DNA of 64,000 nucleotides from Piscinibacter sp047602365 (lineage in GTDB: Bacteria; Pseudomonadota; Gammaproteobacteria; Burkholderiales; Burkholderiaceae_C), in the NCBI GenBank assembly GCA_047602365.1, contig JASGHM010000001.1:1798001-1862000 (forward strand), given 5' to 3'. Each line of letters opens with the position of its first letter. Position 1 is the first letter of the stretch. The notes under the pieces were generated by a model, which was not told the DNA's origin, ran no database searches, and saw only the letters and a program-made list of their open reading frames with translations. Below, in pieces: positions 8,854 to 19,170 of this stretch. The position numbers and the translations under genes are program-made.

Positions 8854-9687
8854 TCAGCGTTGCCGCGCCAGCTTGGGATCGAGCAGGTCGCGCAGCCCGT
8901 CGCCCATCAGGTTCAGGCCGAGCACGCTGAGCACGATCGCCAGCCCTGGCCAGACGGCCAGCAGCGGCGCCTGGTACATCATGCTCTGGCCCTCGCCGAG
9001 CATGCGGCCCCAGCTCGGTGTCGGCGGCTGCGTGCCCAGGCCCAGGTAACTCAGCGCCGCTTCGGCGAGGATGGCGATCGCGAAACGGATCGTCGCCTGC
9101 ACGATCAGCACCGAGGCGATGTTCGGCAGCACATGCTCGAGCGTGATGCGCCAGCCGCTCTTGCCGCAGGCGCGCGCCGCGAGCACGTACTCGCGCGTCC
9201 AGACGGAAGCCGCCGAAGCCCGCGTGATGCGCGCGAACTCCGGGATGTTGAAGATGCCGATCGCGACGATCGCGGTCACCAGCCCGGGGCCGTAGGCCGC
9301 CGTCAGCATGATCGCGGTGAGCAGCGCCGGGAAGGCGATCGCGAAGTCACTGGCGCGCATCACCAGCTCGTCGACCCAGCCGCGCCGCGCCGCCGCCCAC
9401 AGGCCCAGCGCGACGCCGAACGCGATGCCTATGCCCACCGCGATCACGCCGACGGCGATCGACGCGCGCGCACCGACGATCAGCAGCGAGACGACGTCGC
9501 GCCCCAGGCTGTCGGTACCCAGCCAGTGGCTGACCGACGGCGGCTGCAGCTTGTTCGGCACGTCGATCTCGGTGGCGGAATGCGGCGTCCAGACGAAGGA
9601 CAGCAGCGCCAGCCCGAGCAGCAGCGCGACCAGCACGCCGCCGGCGACGAAGCTCGGGTGATGGCGCGCACGCGACCAGAACGTCAC
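8854..9687 (-). CDS. Dipeptide/oligopeptide ABC transporter permease (DppC-like)
   Basis: 277-residue inner-membrane permease. The N-terminus has one transmembrane helix (FVAGGVLVALLLGLALLSFV), then the periplasmic signature HWLGTDSLGRDVVS found in DppC/OppC proteins, then a BPD_transp_1 core. The EAA loop reads EYVLAARACGKSGWRITLEHVLPN. The C-terminus GDGLRDLLDPKLARQ is also characteristic. It follows the DppB-like gene by 16 bases. The matching ATPase genes lie 2-6 kb further downstream, beyond the LysR/epimerase pair. Confidence 0.94.
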   Translation of the reverse strand: MTFWSRARHHPSFVAGGVLVALLLGLALLSFVWTPHSATEIDVPNKLQPPSVSHWLGTDSLGRDVVSLLIVGARASIAVGVIAVGIGIAFGVALGLWAAARRGWVDELVMRASDFAIAFPALLTAIMLTAAYGPGLVTAIVAIGIFNIPEFARITRASAASVWTREYVLAARACGKSGWRITLEHVLPNIASVLIVQATIRFAIAILAEAALSYLGLGTQPPTPSWGRMLGEGQSMMYQAPLLAVWPGLAIVLSVLGLNLMGDGLRDLLDPKLARQR

Positions 9688-9703
9688 GACAGCCCCTCGG
9701 TCC

Positions 9704-10696
9704 TCATCGCCCCGCCACCTTCAGCCGCGGGTCGATCAGCGCGTAGAGCAGGTCGACGACGAAGTTGATGGCGATCACCGTGGCCGCCAGCAGCATCACG
9801 ATGTTCTGCACCAGCGGCAGGTCGCGGTTGCCGATCGCCTGGAAGACCAGCCGGCCGAGGCCGGGCAGCGAGAAGACGTTCTCGATCACCACCGTGCCGG
9901 TGATCAGGTTGGCGAACTGCAGGCCCATCACCGTGACCACCGGCACCATCGCGTTGCGCAGCACATGGCCCCACAGCACGGCGCGGCGCGACAGACCCTT
10001 GGCGCGGGCGGTGCGCACGAAGTCCTCGCGCAGCACGTCGAGCACCGCCGAGCGTGTGAAGCGCGCGAGGATGGCCGCCTGCACCACCGCCAGCGCGATC
10101 GCCGGCAGCAGCAGCGCGTGCAGGCCGTCCCACAGGCCGCCGCCCTCGTCTTCGCTCCAGCCCGGGAAGCCGCCGGCCGGGAACCAGGGCAGCCGCACCG
10201 CGAACAGCATCACCAGCAGGATGCCGAACCAGAAGCTGGGCACCGCGATGCCGAGCTGGCTGGCCGCCATCACGCCGAGGTCGCCGGCGCGGCGGTGGCG
10301 CGACGCGGCATAGACGCCGGCGGCCAGTGCGAGCACCGTGCTCAGCAGCATCGCCAGCAACGCCAGCGGCACGGTGACGGCCAGCCGTTCGCCGATCAGC
10401 GCGGTGATCGGCGCGTCGTAGGCGTGGCTCGTGCCGAGGTCCAGCGTCAGCAGGCCGCTCAGCCAGGCGAGGTAACGCTCGGGTGCCGGGCGGTCGAGGC
10501 CGAGCTTCGCCTCCAGTGCCTTCACCGCCTGCGGCGTGGCGCTCTCGCCGAGCATCACCTCGGCGGCATTGCCCGGCAGCACGCTCAGCGCGGCGAACAC
10601 CACCACCGAGGCCACGGCCAGCGTGAGCACGAAGGTGGCGAAGCGCTTGAGCAGGAAGAGGCTGATGGCGGCTCCTGGCCGGTGGACGGCGCGCAT
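9704..10696 (-). CDS. Dipeptide/oligopeptide ABC transporter permease (DppB-like)
   Basis: 330-residue inner-membrane permease. It begins LFLLKRFATFVLTLAVASVVVF, typical of DppB/OppB, and carries an EAA loop (DFVRTARAKGLSRRAVLWGHVLRN). It ends ALIDPRLKVAGR, the usual C-terminus. The ATG at 10696 is selected because upstream in-frame sequence shows no homology and would run into the divergent DUF4198 gene. As first gene on the minus strand it probably opens the transporter operon; its promoter would lie in the 55-base gap to 10752. Confidence 0.92.
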   Translation of the reverse strand: MRAVHRPGAAISLFLLKRFATFVLTLAVASVVVFAALSVLPGNAAEVMLGESATPQAVKALEAKLGLDRPAPERYLAWLSGLLTLDLGTSHAYDAPITALIGERLAVTVPLALLAMLLSTVLALAAGVYAASRHRRAGDLGVMAASQLGIAVPSFWFGILLVMLFAVRLPWFPAGGFPGWSEDEGGGLWDGLHALLLPAIALAVVQAAILARFTRSAVLDVLREDFVRTARAKGLSRRAVLWGHVLRNAMVPVVTVMGLQFANLITGTVVIENVFSLPGLGRLVFQAIGNRDLPLVQNIVMLLAATVIAINFVVDLLYALIDPRLKVAGR

Positions 10697-10751
10697 GATG
10701 CCCGAAAGCCGGCGGTGCATCCGCGCCGTCCACGCCTGCGTAGACCCGCGC

Positions 10752-11642
10752 ATGCGACAGCCGACTCTTTGCGCCTTGGTGGCGGTGCTGGCCGTGGCCG
10801 GCCCTGCCACCGCCCACGACACCTGGTTCCAGCCGGTGGATGCGGCCTCGGCCGGCGCACGCACGCTGGCGCTGGGCACCGGCAACCAGTTCCCGCGGCA
10901 GGAGACGGCGATCGGCGCCGAGTACCTCGTCACGGCTGCATGCCGCGGCGCGGCAGGCGGGCCGCAGCCGCTGCAGCCGCTGCAGACCACCGAGCACGCG
11001 CTGCTGCTGCGCACGCCGCCGGCGGGCGAGGGCCTCAGTTGCTGGGCGCAGTCGCAGCCCTTCGAGATCACGCTAGCGCCGGCGATCGTCGACGTCTACC
11101 TGAAGGAGATCGCCGCGCCGCCGGCGGTGCGCGCCGCCTGGGCCGAGATGAAGTCGCGCGGCATCGCCTGGACCGAGCGCTACGCCAAGCACGCGCGCAT
11201 CGAACTGCCGGGCGCGCTGCCGCGCGAGGTGGCGGCCAGCGGCATGGCGCTGGATGCGCGGCCGCTGGGCGAGGTCGGCAGCTGGCGTGTCGGCGGGCTC
11301 GCGCGTTTCGAGCTGCTGCGCGACGGCCGGCCGCTGGCGGACTTCGCCGTCGAGTTCCGCCACGAGCGTGCGCCGGTCGGCCTGTGGCGGCGCAGCGATG
11401 CGCAGGGGGTGGTCGAGATGCGGCTGCCGCTGCCGGGCCGCTGGGTGCTGCGCGGCACCGAGCTGCGTGCCGTGCCCGAGGTGCCGGGCCGCTGGGACAG
11501 CCGCTTCGTCACGCTGGCCTTCGAGGTGGCCGCCGCCGCGGATCAGGCCGACAGGATGATCACGCCGAACGCCCGCTCGACGAACCACAGCGCTGCCAGC
11601 AGCGCGATCACCAGCGAGCCGCCGATGAACACGGCGCGCTGA
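10752..11642 (+). CDS. DUF4198 domain protein, exported
   Basis: 296 residues with a signal peptide that would leave His22 as the mature N-terminus (GPATA/HDTWFQP). The HDxWF start is the hallmark of DUF4198 proteins; related NikK-type proteins work with nickel/cobalt importers. The body looks beta-rich. A second recognisable segment is RWVLRGTELRAVPEVPGRWDSRFVTLAFEV. The last ~33 residues are encoded over the 3' end of the convergent HupE-like gene (100-base overlap), so the extreme C-terminus may carry little function. Next to HupE/UreJ it suggests a metal-uptake role; this is inference. Confidence 0.78.
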   Translation: MRQPTLCALVAVLAVAGPATAHDTWFQPVDAASAGARTLALGTGNQFPRQETAIGAEYLVTAACRGAAGGPQPLQPLQTTEHALLLRTPPAGEGLSCWAQSQPFEITLAPAIVDVYLKEIAAPPAVRAAWAEMKSRGIAWTERYAKHARIELPGALPREVAASGMALDARPLGEVGSWRVGGLARFELLRDGRPLADFAVEFRHERAPVGLWRRSDAQGVVEMRLPLPGRWVLRGTELRAVPEVPGRWDSRFVTLAFEVAAAADQADRMITPNARSTNHSAASSAITSEPPMNTAR

Positions 11643-12688
11643 TAGAAGCGCGTGTCGCGCAGCGCGAAGGCCAGCGGCAGGAAGGCCAGCACGATCGCCA
11701 GCTGGCCGAGCTCGACGCCGACGTTGAAGCCGAACAGCGCCAGCGCCAGCGCGTCGCGCGGCAGGCCCAGGTCGGCCAGCACGCTGGCGAAGCCGAAGCC
11801 GTGCACCAGGCCGAAACCGAAGGCCATCAGCCAGCGCCGGCCGTGGAACACCGGGCGGACGTTGTTGAGCGCCGCCAGCACCACCGAGGCGGCGATGGTG
11901 GCCTCGACCCAGCGCGATGGCAGCGACACATAACCCAGCGTCGCCAGCGTCAGCGTGATCGAGTGCGCCACGGTGAACGAGGTGACGATCTTGAAGACCT
12001 CGACGGCGGCGTCGCGGAAGCGCGCGGCCGGTTGCCAGCGCGCCGCCTGCCAGACCAGCACCGCCGGCAGCAGCAGCGAGAGCAGGAACAGGATGTGATC
12101 GAAGCCGATCCAGATGTGCCACACCCCTTCGCGCAGGTAGTCGACGAACTGCTCGAGGCGGCCGGGCTGCTTCAGCTCGTAGGCCGCGCCGACGCTGTCC
12201 GGGCCGAGCACCGCCGTGCGCGTGGCGCCCTGCGCCTGCAGGCGCAGCAGGCCGCGGTGCTGCGGGTCGATGTCGGCGAACAGCCGGTAGCCGAGTTCGA
12301 GCCGGTGCGGCGGCGCCGGGCAGGCGACCTCGAAGTTCAGCACCGTGTAGGCGCCGTCGGTGTGGTGGTCGATCAGTTGCTCGCCGGCGCGGGCGACGCA
12401 GGGCTGGCCGTCGCCGCTGATGCCGAGCCGGGCCAGCGCGTAGGCGGCGATCTCGGCGTGGCGTACACGCACCTCGCCCCAGGTGATCTCGCCGTTGCCG
12501 TCGGCGTCCAGCCCGATGGCGGCGTCGAGGTCGCGCAGCGCGATGTCCCATTGGCCGCGCAGGCGGTTGCCCTCCTGCGTCAGCGTCAGGTAGCTGTCGG
12601 AGGGCTTGTGCGCCTGCGCCGGCAGCGCCGCGAAGAGCGTCGCCGCGGCCAGGCCCAGGGCCGCGAAGGCGCGTGCCAGCGCCTTCAT
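11543..12688 (-). CDS. HupE/UreJ_2 family membrane protein with exported EF-hand domain
   Basis: 381 residues. The signal peptide ends AQA/HKPSDS, leaving His27 as a possible mature N-terminus. An exported domain (about 27-190) contains a canonical EF-hand loop at 61-72 (D61, D63, N65, G66, E67, I68, E72). Then come about six transmembrane helices with the family motifs GFDHILFL, FTVAHSITL and GFGLVHGFGFA, rich in His and Asp. HupE/UreJ relatives are proposed nickel or cobalt permeases. It overlaps the upstream TPR gene as ATGA, so the two are coupled. Metal specificity cannot be told from sequence. Confidence 0.87.
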   Translation of the reverse strand: MKALARAFAALGLAAATLFAALPAQAHKPSDSYLTLTQEGNRLRGQWDIALRDLDAAIGLDADGNGEITWGEVRVRHAEIAAYALARLGISGDGQPCVARAGEQLIDHHTDGAYTVLNFEVACPAPPHRLELGYRLFADIDPQHRGLLRLQAQGATRTAVLGPDSVGAAYELKQPGRLEQFVDYLREGVWHIWIGFDHILFLLSLLLPAVLVWQAARWQPAARFRDAAVEVFKIVTSFTVAHSITLTLATLGYVSLPSRWVEATIAASVVLAALNNVRPVFHGRRWLMAFGFGLVHGFGFASVLADLGLPRDALALALFGFNVGVELGQLAIVLAFLPLAFALRDTRFYQRAVFIGGSLVIALLAALWFVERAFGVIILSA

Positions 12689-13869
12689 GGGCGCGCCTTC
12701 AGCGTCGCAGACAGCGCGCGCAGGGTCACGTTCTCGACCTGGTTCGTCGCCAGCCAGCGTTGCACCGGTTCGGCGGCGGCGGCATCGCGCGCCGCGACCG
12801 CGGCTTCGAGCAGCACGCGGGCGTCGGCCGGCTCGCGCTGCAGCGCGTAGTTGCTGCGCGCCAGTTCGAGTGCACGCCGGGTGTCGCCCAGAACGCTCAG
12901 TGCGAAGCGGGACTCTTCCTTCTGGTGCAGCGCGTCGCCACGCAGGCGGGCCGCGTCGAAGCGCGCCGCGAGCGCCCGGCGCCACTCGTCGGCCTTCGGT
13001 GCGTTCGACGCCTTGCCGGCGATCGCCAGCCGCAGCAGCAGCAGGTCGGAGCGCTCGCGGCCCTGCAGGCGCTCGACCACCTCGGCGGCACGGCCACGGT
13101 CGAGCAGGAAGTCGGCGTAGGCGGACTCGAGGTAGACGTCGGGCAGGCCGAGCGCCAGTGCTTCACGGAACGTCACCTCGGCTTCGGCGTGGCGGCCGCG
13201 CTGAACCTCGATCTCGGCCAGCCGCGTCAGCGCCCACAGTCGCAGCGCCGGCTCGGCGGAGGCGCCGCGCAGGGCCTTGCGCAAGGACTCGGCGGCCTGC
13301 CCGGCGCGGCCGGTCAGCGCGTCGACCTGCGCATGGCAGCCGGCGCCGACCAGCGGCTCGGCGAGCGCGGCGAGCTGCTCGCAGGCCTGCCGCGCTGCCG
13401 GATAGTCGGCACGCACCAGCTGGACCGCGACTTGCCAGGAGCGCGCTTCCGCATGCTCCGGGTCGAGCGCGAGGGCAGCGCCGAGATCGGCCAGCGCGGC
13501 GTCGAACTCATGGCCGTACTGGCGCAGCACGGCGCGCTGCACGCGCACGTCGATCGGCGGATCGGCCTGTGTCCACCAGGGCGCCAGTGCCGCCTGCGCG
13601 TAGCCGACGTAGCGCGGGTCGCCCTCGGTGCCCGCCTCCTCGACGTAGCGACGCGCCAGACGCACCGCGATGGCGGGGTCGTCGGGCGCCGCGCGCCACT
13701 GCTCGCGCAGCGCCCGCAGCTCGCGCTGGCGTGGGTCGGCGGCACGCGCCGGCAGGCGCTCCAGCACCTGCTGATCGGACGAGGGGAGAAAGGGAGCGGC
13801 GCCGGCGGGCGGCGGCAGGGCGCTGGACAGCAGCGCGGCGAAAACGAATCGATACACCAGTGACGACAT
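12685..13869 (-). CDS. Exported TPR-repeat protein
   Basis: 394 residues with a signal peptide (FVFAALLSSALPPPAGA) and several helical tetratricopeptide-like repeats, for example the stretches around YGHEFDAALADLGAALALDPEHAEA and RGRHAEAEVTFREALALG. It probably acts as a periplasmic scaffold. It is coupled to the HupE-like gene by an ATGA overlap, so the two proteins are likely made together. The ATG at 13869 gives a good signal peptide; a longer in-frame start exists but adds an unlikely Cys-containing N-terminus. No enzymatic motif. Confidence 0.8.
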   Translation of the reverse strand: MSSLVYRFVFAALLSSALPPPAGAAPFLPSSDQQVLERLPARAADPRQRELRALREQWRAAPDDPAIAVRLARRYVEEAGTEGDPRYVGYAQAALAPWWTQADPPIDVRVQRAVLRQYGHEFDAALADLGAALALDPEHAEARSWQVAVQLVRADYPAARQACEQLAALAEPLVGAGCHAQVDALTGRAGQAAESLRKALRGASAEPALRLWALTRLAEIEVQRGRHAEAEVTFREALALGLPDVYLESAYADFLLDRGRAAEVVERLQGRERSDLLLLRLAIAGKASNAPKADEWRRALAARFDAARLRGDALHQKEESRFALSVLGDTRRALELARSNYALQREPADARVLLEAAVAARDAAAAEPVQRWLATNQVENVTLRALSATLKARP

Positions 13870-14034
13870 GAGTGATGCGCAACAGTATCGGGTGAATTCC
13901 GTCACCAACCGTGGCGCCGGTGCACAATCCGCGCCGGCCGCCGGTCAACCGCCGCGCGGCCGTCGCGTTTCGGGAGGACCGGGGCCGCACCCGTCTCCGG
14001 AACCGCATTCCAACCCTCCACCGAAAGTACCGCC

Positions 14035-14223
14035 ATGAGCAAGACCGTTGCTTCCGTGATCACCGCCCTGTTCGCCGCCGTCGCCTTCAACGCGCAAGCC
14101 GGCTCGCACGCCGGTGGCGCCCCGATGAAGGCCAGCGAGCCGGCTGCCAAGGCCAGCGCCGCCAAGAAGGCCGCGAAGAAGGAAGTGAAGAAGGCCGAGA
14201 AGAAGGAAGAAGCGAAGAAGTAA
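14035..14223 (+). CDS. Small exported lysine/alanine-rich peptide
   Basis: 62 residues: a clear signal peptide (VASVITALFAAVAFNAQA) and a predicted mature 40-mer starting GSHAGG. Twelve of the 40 residues are Lys, the rest mostly Ala and Glu, in repeated AKK/EKK units. It would be an unfolded, highly basic periplasmic peptide. In composition it resembles acid-shock (Asr-like) proteins, but no homology is claimed. A strong intrinsic terminator follows 22 bases after the stop, which supports a separate, well-expressed transcript. The ribosome-binding site is weak. Confidence 0.75.
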   Translation: MSKTVASVITALFAAVAFNAQAGSHAGGAPMKASEPAAKASAAKKAAKKEVKKAEKKEEAKK

Positions 14224-14244
14224 TTCTTCGCTGGCTTCTACGCC

Positions 14245-14280
14245 GGAGCGGCTGCAGCGGATGCAGCCGCTCCTTTCTTT
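14245..14280 (+). terminator. Intrinsic terminator after the lysine-rich peptide gene
   Basis: A perfect 12-bp stem (GGAGCGGCTGCA with TGCAGCCGCTCC) with a 5-base loop is followed by TTTCTTTT on the plus strand. It ends 10 bases before the end of the convergent gguB gene. Textbook rho-independent form for the plus strand. Confidence 0.92.
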
Positions 14281-14290
14281 TGGCGTGCCG

Positions 14291-15485
14291 CTACTTCTTC
14301 TTGTTGTAGACGTCGACGCAGACCGCCGCCAGCAGCACCAGGCCCTTGATGACCTGCTGGTAGTCGATGCCGATGCCGAGGATGGACATGCCGTTGTTCA
14401 TCACGCCCATCACGAAGGCGCCGATCACCGCGCCCATCACCTTGCCGACGCCGCCCGAGGCCGACGCGCCGCCGATGAAGCAGGCGGCGATGACGTCGAG
14501 CTCGAAGCCCAGGCCGGCCTTCGGCGTCGCGGTGTTCAGCCTGCGCGGCGAACACCAGCCCGGCCAGTGCCGCCAGCACGCCCATGTTGACGAAGGTGAG
14601 GAAGGCCAGCCGCTCGGTGCGGATGCCCGACAGCCGAGCCGCCTTCTCGTTGCCGCCCAGCGCGTAGATGCGCCGGCCGACCGTGGTGCGCGTGGTCACG
14701 AAGTCGTAGGCGACCATCAGCACGAACATGATGATCAGCACGTTCGGCAGGCCCTTGTAGGTGGCCAGCAGCCAGGACAGCGCGACGATGATCGCGGCGA
14801 ACACCGCGTTGCGCGCCGCGAACAGGCCCCCCGGCTCGGTGTCCATGCCGTGCAGCTGCTGGTTGCTGCGCGCGCGCCAGGCCATCACCACCATCGCCAG
14901 CGCGACCGCCACGCCGAGCAACAGCGAGGTCAGGCGCAGCTCGGCACCGGCCAGTGGATCGGGAATGAAGCCCGAGCTGAGGCGCTGGAACTCGACCGGG
15001 AAAGGCCCGACCGACTGCCCGGCCAGCAGCGCCAGCGCCAGGCCCTTGAAGACCAGCATGCCGGCCAGCGTGACGATGAACGACGGGATGTGGAAGTAGG
15101 CGACGAACCAGCCCTGCGCCGCGCCGATCAGCGCGCCGACGACCAGGCAGACGATCGTCGCCGGCACGAAGTGCCATTCGTACTGGACCATCAGCACCGC
15201 GGCCAGCGCGCCGACGAAGCCGCATACCGAGCCGACCGAGAGGTCGATGTGGCCGGCCACGATGACCAGCAGCATGCCCAGCGCCATGATGACGATGTAG
15301 CTGTTCTGCAGCACCAGGTTGGTCAGGTTCAGCGGCTGCAGCAGCGTGCCGTCGGTCATGACCTGGAAGAAGATCATGATCGCGACCAGCGACAGCAGCA
15401 TGCCGTACTCGCGCAGGTTCTGCTTCAGGAAATGGCCGGCGCGCGAGCCCGCCGAGCTGCCGTGCTGCTGGATCGTCTGTTCCAT
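14291..15485 (-). CDS. gguB: Multiple-monosaccharide ABC transporter permease (GguB/XylH-like), frameshifted
   Basis: Inner-membrane permease of the ChvE sugar importer, about 397 residues if intact. Upstream part: LVIVAGHIDLSVGSVCGFVG, IPSFIVTLAGMLVFKG, YALGGNEKAARLSGI, all typical of sugar permeases. The frame breaks near 14541 (…LAGLVFAA) and resumes one base off as RLNTATPKAGLGFELDVIAACFIGGASASGG to the end VCVDVYNKKK. The span is 3n+1 bases, so one extra base explains it. The last 52 bases run towards the terminator of the convergent peptide gene. It is third in the chvE-gguA-gguB order. Confidence 0.9.
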
Positions 15486-15493
15486 GGTGCCTC

Positions 15494-17032
<1,539 letters not shown>

Positions 17033-17053
17033 GGCGGACGATGATGCATAGAA

Positions 17054-17079
17054 GAAGGTCCCGCGCCAGCGGGACCTTC
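17054..17079 (-). promoter_or_regulatory. Hairpin between chvE and gguA
   Basis: GAAGGTCCCGC and GCGGGACCTTC form a perfect 11-bp stem with loop GCCA in the chvE-gguA gap. On the minus strand it is followed only by TTC, so it is not a full terminator. Such hairpins after a binding-protein gene commonly shield its mRNA and lower expression of the ATPase and permease. Confidence 0.65.
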
Positions 17080-17102
17080 ACCGAGAAAGACCGCGTGCGG
17101 CC

Positions 17103-18168
17103 TTACTTCAGCTGGCTTTCCTTGTAGTAGCCGCTGTCGACGAGGATCTTCTTCCAGTTCGTCGCATCGACCGCCACCGGCTTGAGCAGGTAGCTGGGCA
17201 CCACCTTGACGCCGTTGTTGTAGGTCTTGGTGTCGTTGATCTCGGGCTGCTTGCCGGCGAGCACCGCGTCGACCAGGTTGGCGGTGACCTTGGCGAGGTC
17301 GCGCGTGTCCTTGAACACGGTCGAGTACTGCTCGCCCTTGAGCATCGACTTGACCGACGGCACCTCGGCGTCCTGGCCGCTGACCACCGGGCAGGGCTGC
17401 TGCGCGGTGCAGTAGCCGACGCCCTTCAGCGACGACAGGATGCCGATCGACAGGCCGTCGTACGGGCTCAGCACCGCATGCACCTTGTCCTTGCCGTAGA
17501 AGGCGGACAGCAGGTTGTCCATGCGCGCCTGCGCGACCGCACCGTCCCAGCGCAGCGTGCCGACCTTGTCCATGCCCATCTGCTTGCTGCGCACGACCAG
17601 CTTGCCGCTGTCGATGTAGGGCTTGAGCACCGACATCGCGCCGTCGTAGAAGAAGAAGGCGTTGTTGTCGTCGGGCGAGCCGCCGAACAGCTCGATGTTG
17701 AACGGGCCCCTTGCCGGCCTTCAGGCCCAGCTTGTCGACGATCGAGCCGGCCTGCAGCACGCCGACCTGGAAGTTGTCGAAGGTGGTGTAGTAGTCGACG
17801 TTCTTCGAGCCGCGGATCAGGCGGTCGTAGGCGATGACCTTGACGCCCTTGTCGGCCGCCTTCTGCAGCGCGCCGGACAGCGTGGTGCCGTCGATCGCGG
17901 CGATCACCAGGACCTTCACGCCCTTGGTGATCATGTTCTCGACCTGCGCGAGCTGGTTCGGGATGTCGTCGTCGGCGTACTGCAGGTCGGTCTTGTAGCC
18001 CTTCTCCTTGAACACCTTGACCATGTTGTCGCCGTCGGCGATCCAGCGCGCCGAGGACTTGGTCGGCATCGAGATGCCGACGGTGCCCTTGTCCTGCGCA
18101 GCGGCAGGAAGCATCCAGGTGGCGGCTGCCAGGCCCAGGGTGGCCAGCAGGGTGGTTCTGCGTTGCAT
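17103..18168 (-). CDS. chvE: ChvE-type multiple monosaccharide-binding protein, frameshifted
   Basis: Periplasmic sugar-binding protein that in Agrobacterium binds galactose, arabinose, glucose, xylose and related sugars. Signal peptide MQRRTTLLATLG...PAAAQ. Family segments: VGISMPTKSSARWIADGDNM, YADDDIPNQLAQVENM, IAYDRLIRGSKNVDYY, FNIELFGGSPDDNNAFFFYD, SPYDGLSIGI, VVSGQDAEVPSVKSM. One extra base in the run GGGGCCC (17704-17710) breaks the frame; without it the protein has 354 residues, the normal ChvE length. A good Shine-Dalgarno (AGGAGACAGAGC) precedes the ATG. First gene of chvE-gguA-gguB. Confidence 0.93.
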
Positions 18169-18262
18169 GCTCTGTCTCCTTGTCGTGTTCGAGTGTCGTG
18201 GGTCATGTCGGTTGCCGCACCGCTCGACTCGGCGCGGCAACCCGGGTCATCTCATCCGTCGC

Positions 18263-19165
18263 TCATCCATCGAACCGGTGGGCCGGCAAGCCGGTCGCGT
18301 CGGTGTCGATCGCGAACAGCGCGCCGGCCAGCGGCTGCGCCGCCAGCTTCTCGGCGCTCAGCTCGAAGCGTGCACTGCTGACGTACAGCGTCTTCAGGTC
18401 GGTGCCGCCGAAGGCGACGTTGGTGATGTGGTCCGTGGGCAGCTGAACGCGCGCCAGCTCGGCGCCGCTGACAGGGTCGTGGCAGCTGACGCAGGCCGCG
18501 CCCCAATGGGCAATCCACAGCCGGCCGTCGGCGTCGGTGGTCATGCCGTCCGGATAACCGTCCCCCTTGGCGAAGACCAGGAAGTCGCGCCCGGCGCCGA
18601 GCGTGCCCGCGATCGCATCGAAGGCATAGGCCCGAACCGTCTTGTTGACGGTGTCGTTGAAGAACATCGTGCCGCCGTCCAGCGACCAGGTCGGCCCGTT
18701 GGTGACCACGAAGCCGGCGTCGAGCGCACGTACGCAGTGGCCAGGGCCGTCGAAACGGTACAGCGCGCCGCTGGGCTCGCGGATGGCGAAGTCCATCGTG
18801 CCGCCCCAGAAGCGGCCTTGGGCATCGCACTTGCCGTCGTTGAAACGGTTGCCGGGGCGCTCGGGTTCGGGTTCGTCGCAGCGTGTCAGCGTGCCGTCGG
18901 CCGGGTCGAAGAACGCGAAGCCGCGGCGCAGCGTGATCGCCAGGCCGGGGCCGCGGCTGCGTTCGGCCAGCGCGGAAATGGTGTCCGGCAGCGGCCAGCT
19001 GCGCTGCTCGCCGCTGGCCGGCAGGTAGCGGTGCAGGCGCTGCTCGAGGATGTCGACCCAGTACAGCGCCCGTTCGCGCGGCGACCAGCACAGCCCTTCG
19101 CCCAGCGCCGCGCCCGCGGCCCAGACGCAGCGAGGGGTGCCGATCAGCGGGGAAGTGGCGCGCAT
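18263..19165 (-). CDS. SMP-30/gluconolactonase family aldonolactonase
   Basis: 300 residues of the SMP-30/regucalcin beta-propeller family. It should open a sugar 1,4- or 1,5-lactone to the aldonate using a bound divalent metal. Metal-site segments visible: ALGEGLCWSPRERALYWVDI (Glu), NRFNDGKCDAQGRFWGGTM (Asn, Asp), TNGPTWSLDG (Asn) and GDGYPDGMTTDADGRLWIAHW (Asp). It begins 5 bases after the aldonate dehydratase gene and precedes chvE by 94 bases, so it is likely in one operon with both. It supplies step 2 of the pentose oxidation route. Confidence 0.92.
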   Translation of the reverse strand: MRATSPLIGTPRCVWAAGAALGEGLCWSPRERALYWVDILEQRLHRYLPASGEQRSWPLPDTISALAERSRGPGLAITLRRGFAFFDPADGTLTRCDEPEPERPGNRFNDGKCDAQGRFWGGTMDFAIREPSGALYRFDGPGHCVRALDAGFVVTNGPTWSLDGGTMFFNDTVNKTVRAYAFDAIAGTLGAGRDFLVFAKGDGYPDGMTTDADGRLWIAHWGAACVSCHDPVSGAELARVQLPTDHITNVAFGGTDLKTLYVSSARFELSAEKLAAQPLAGALFAIDTDATGLPAHRFDG

Positions 19166-19170
19166 CGAGT

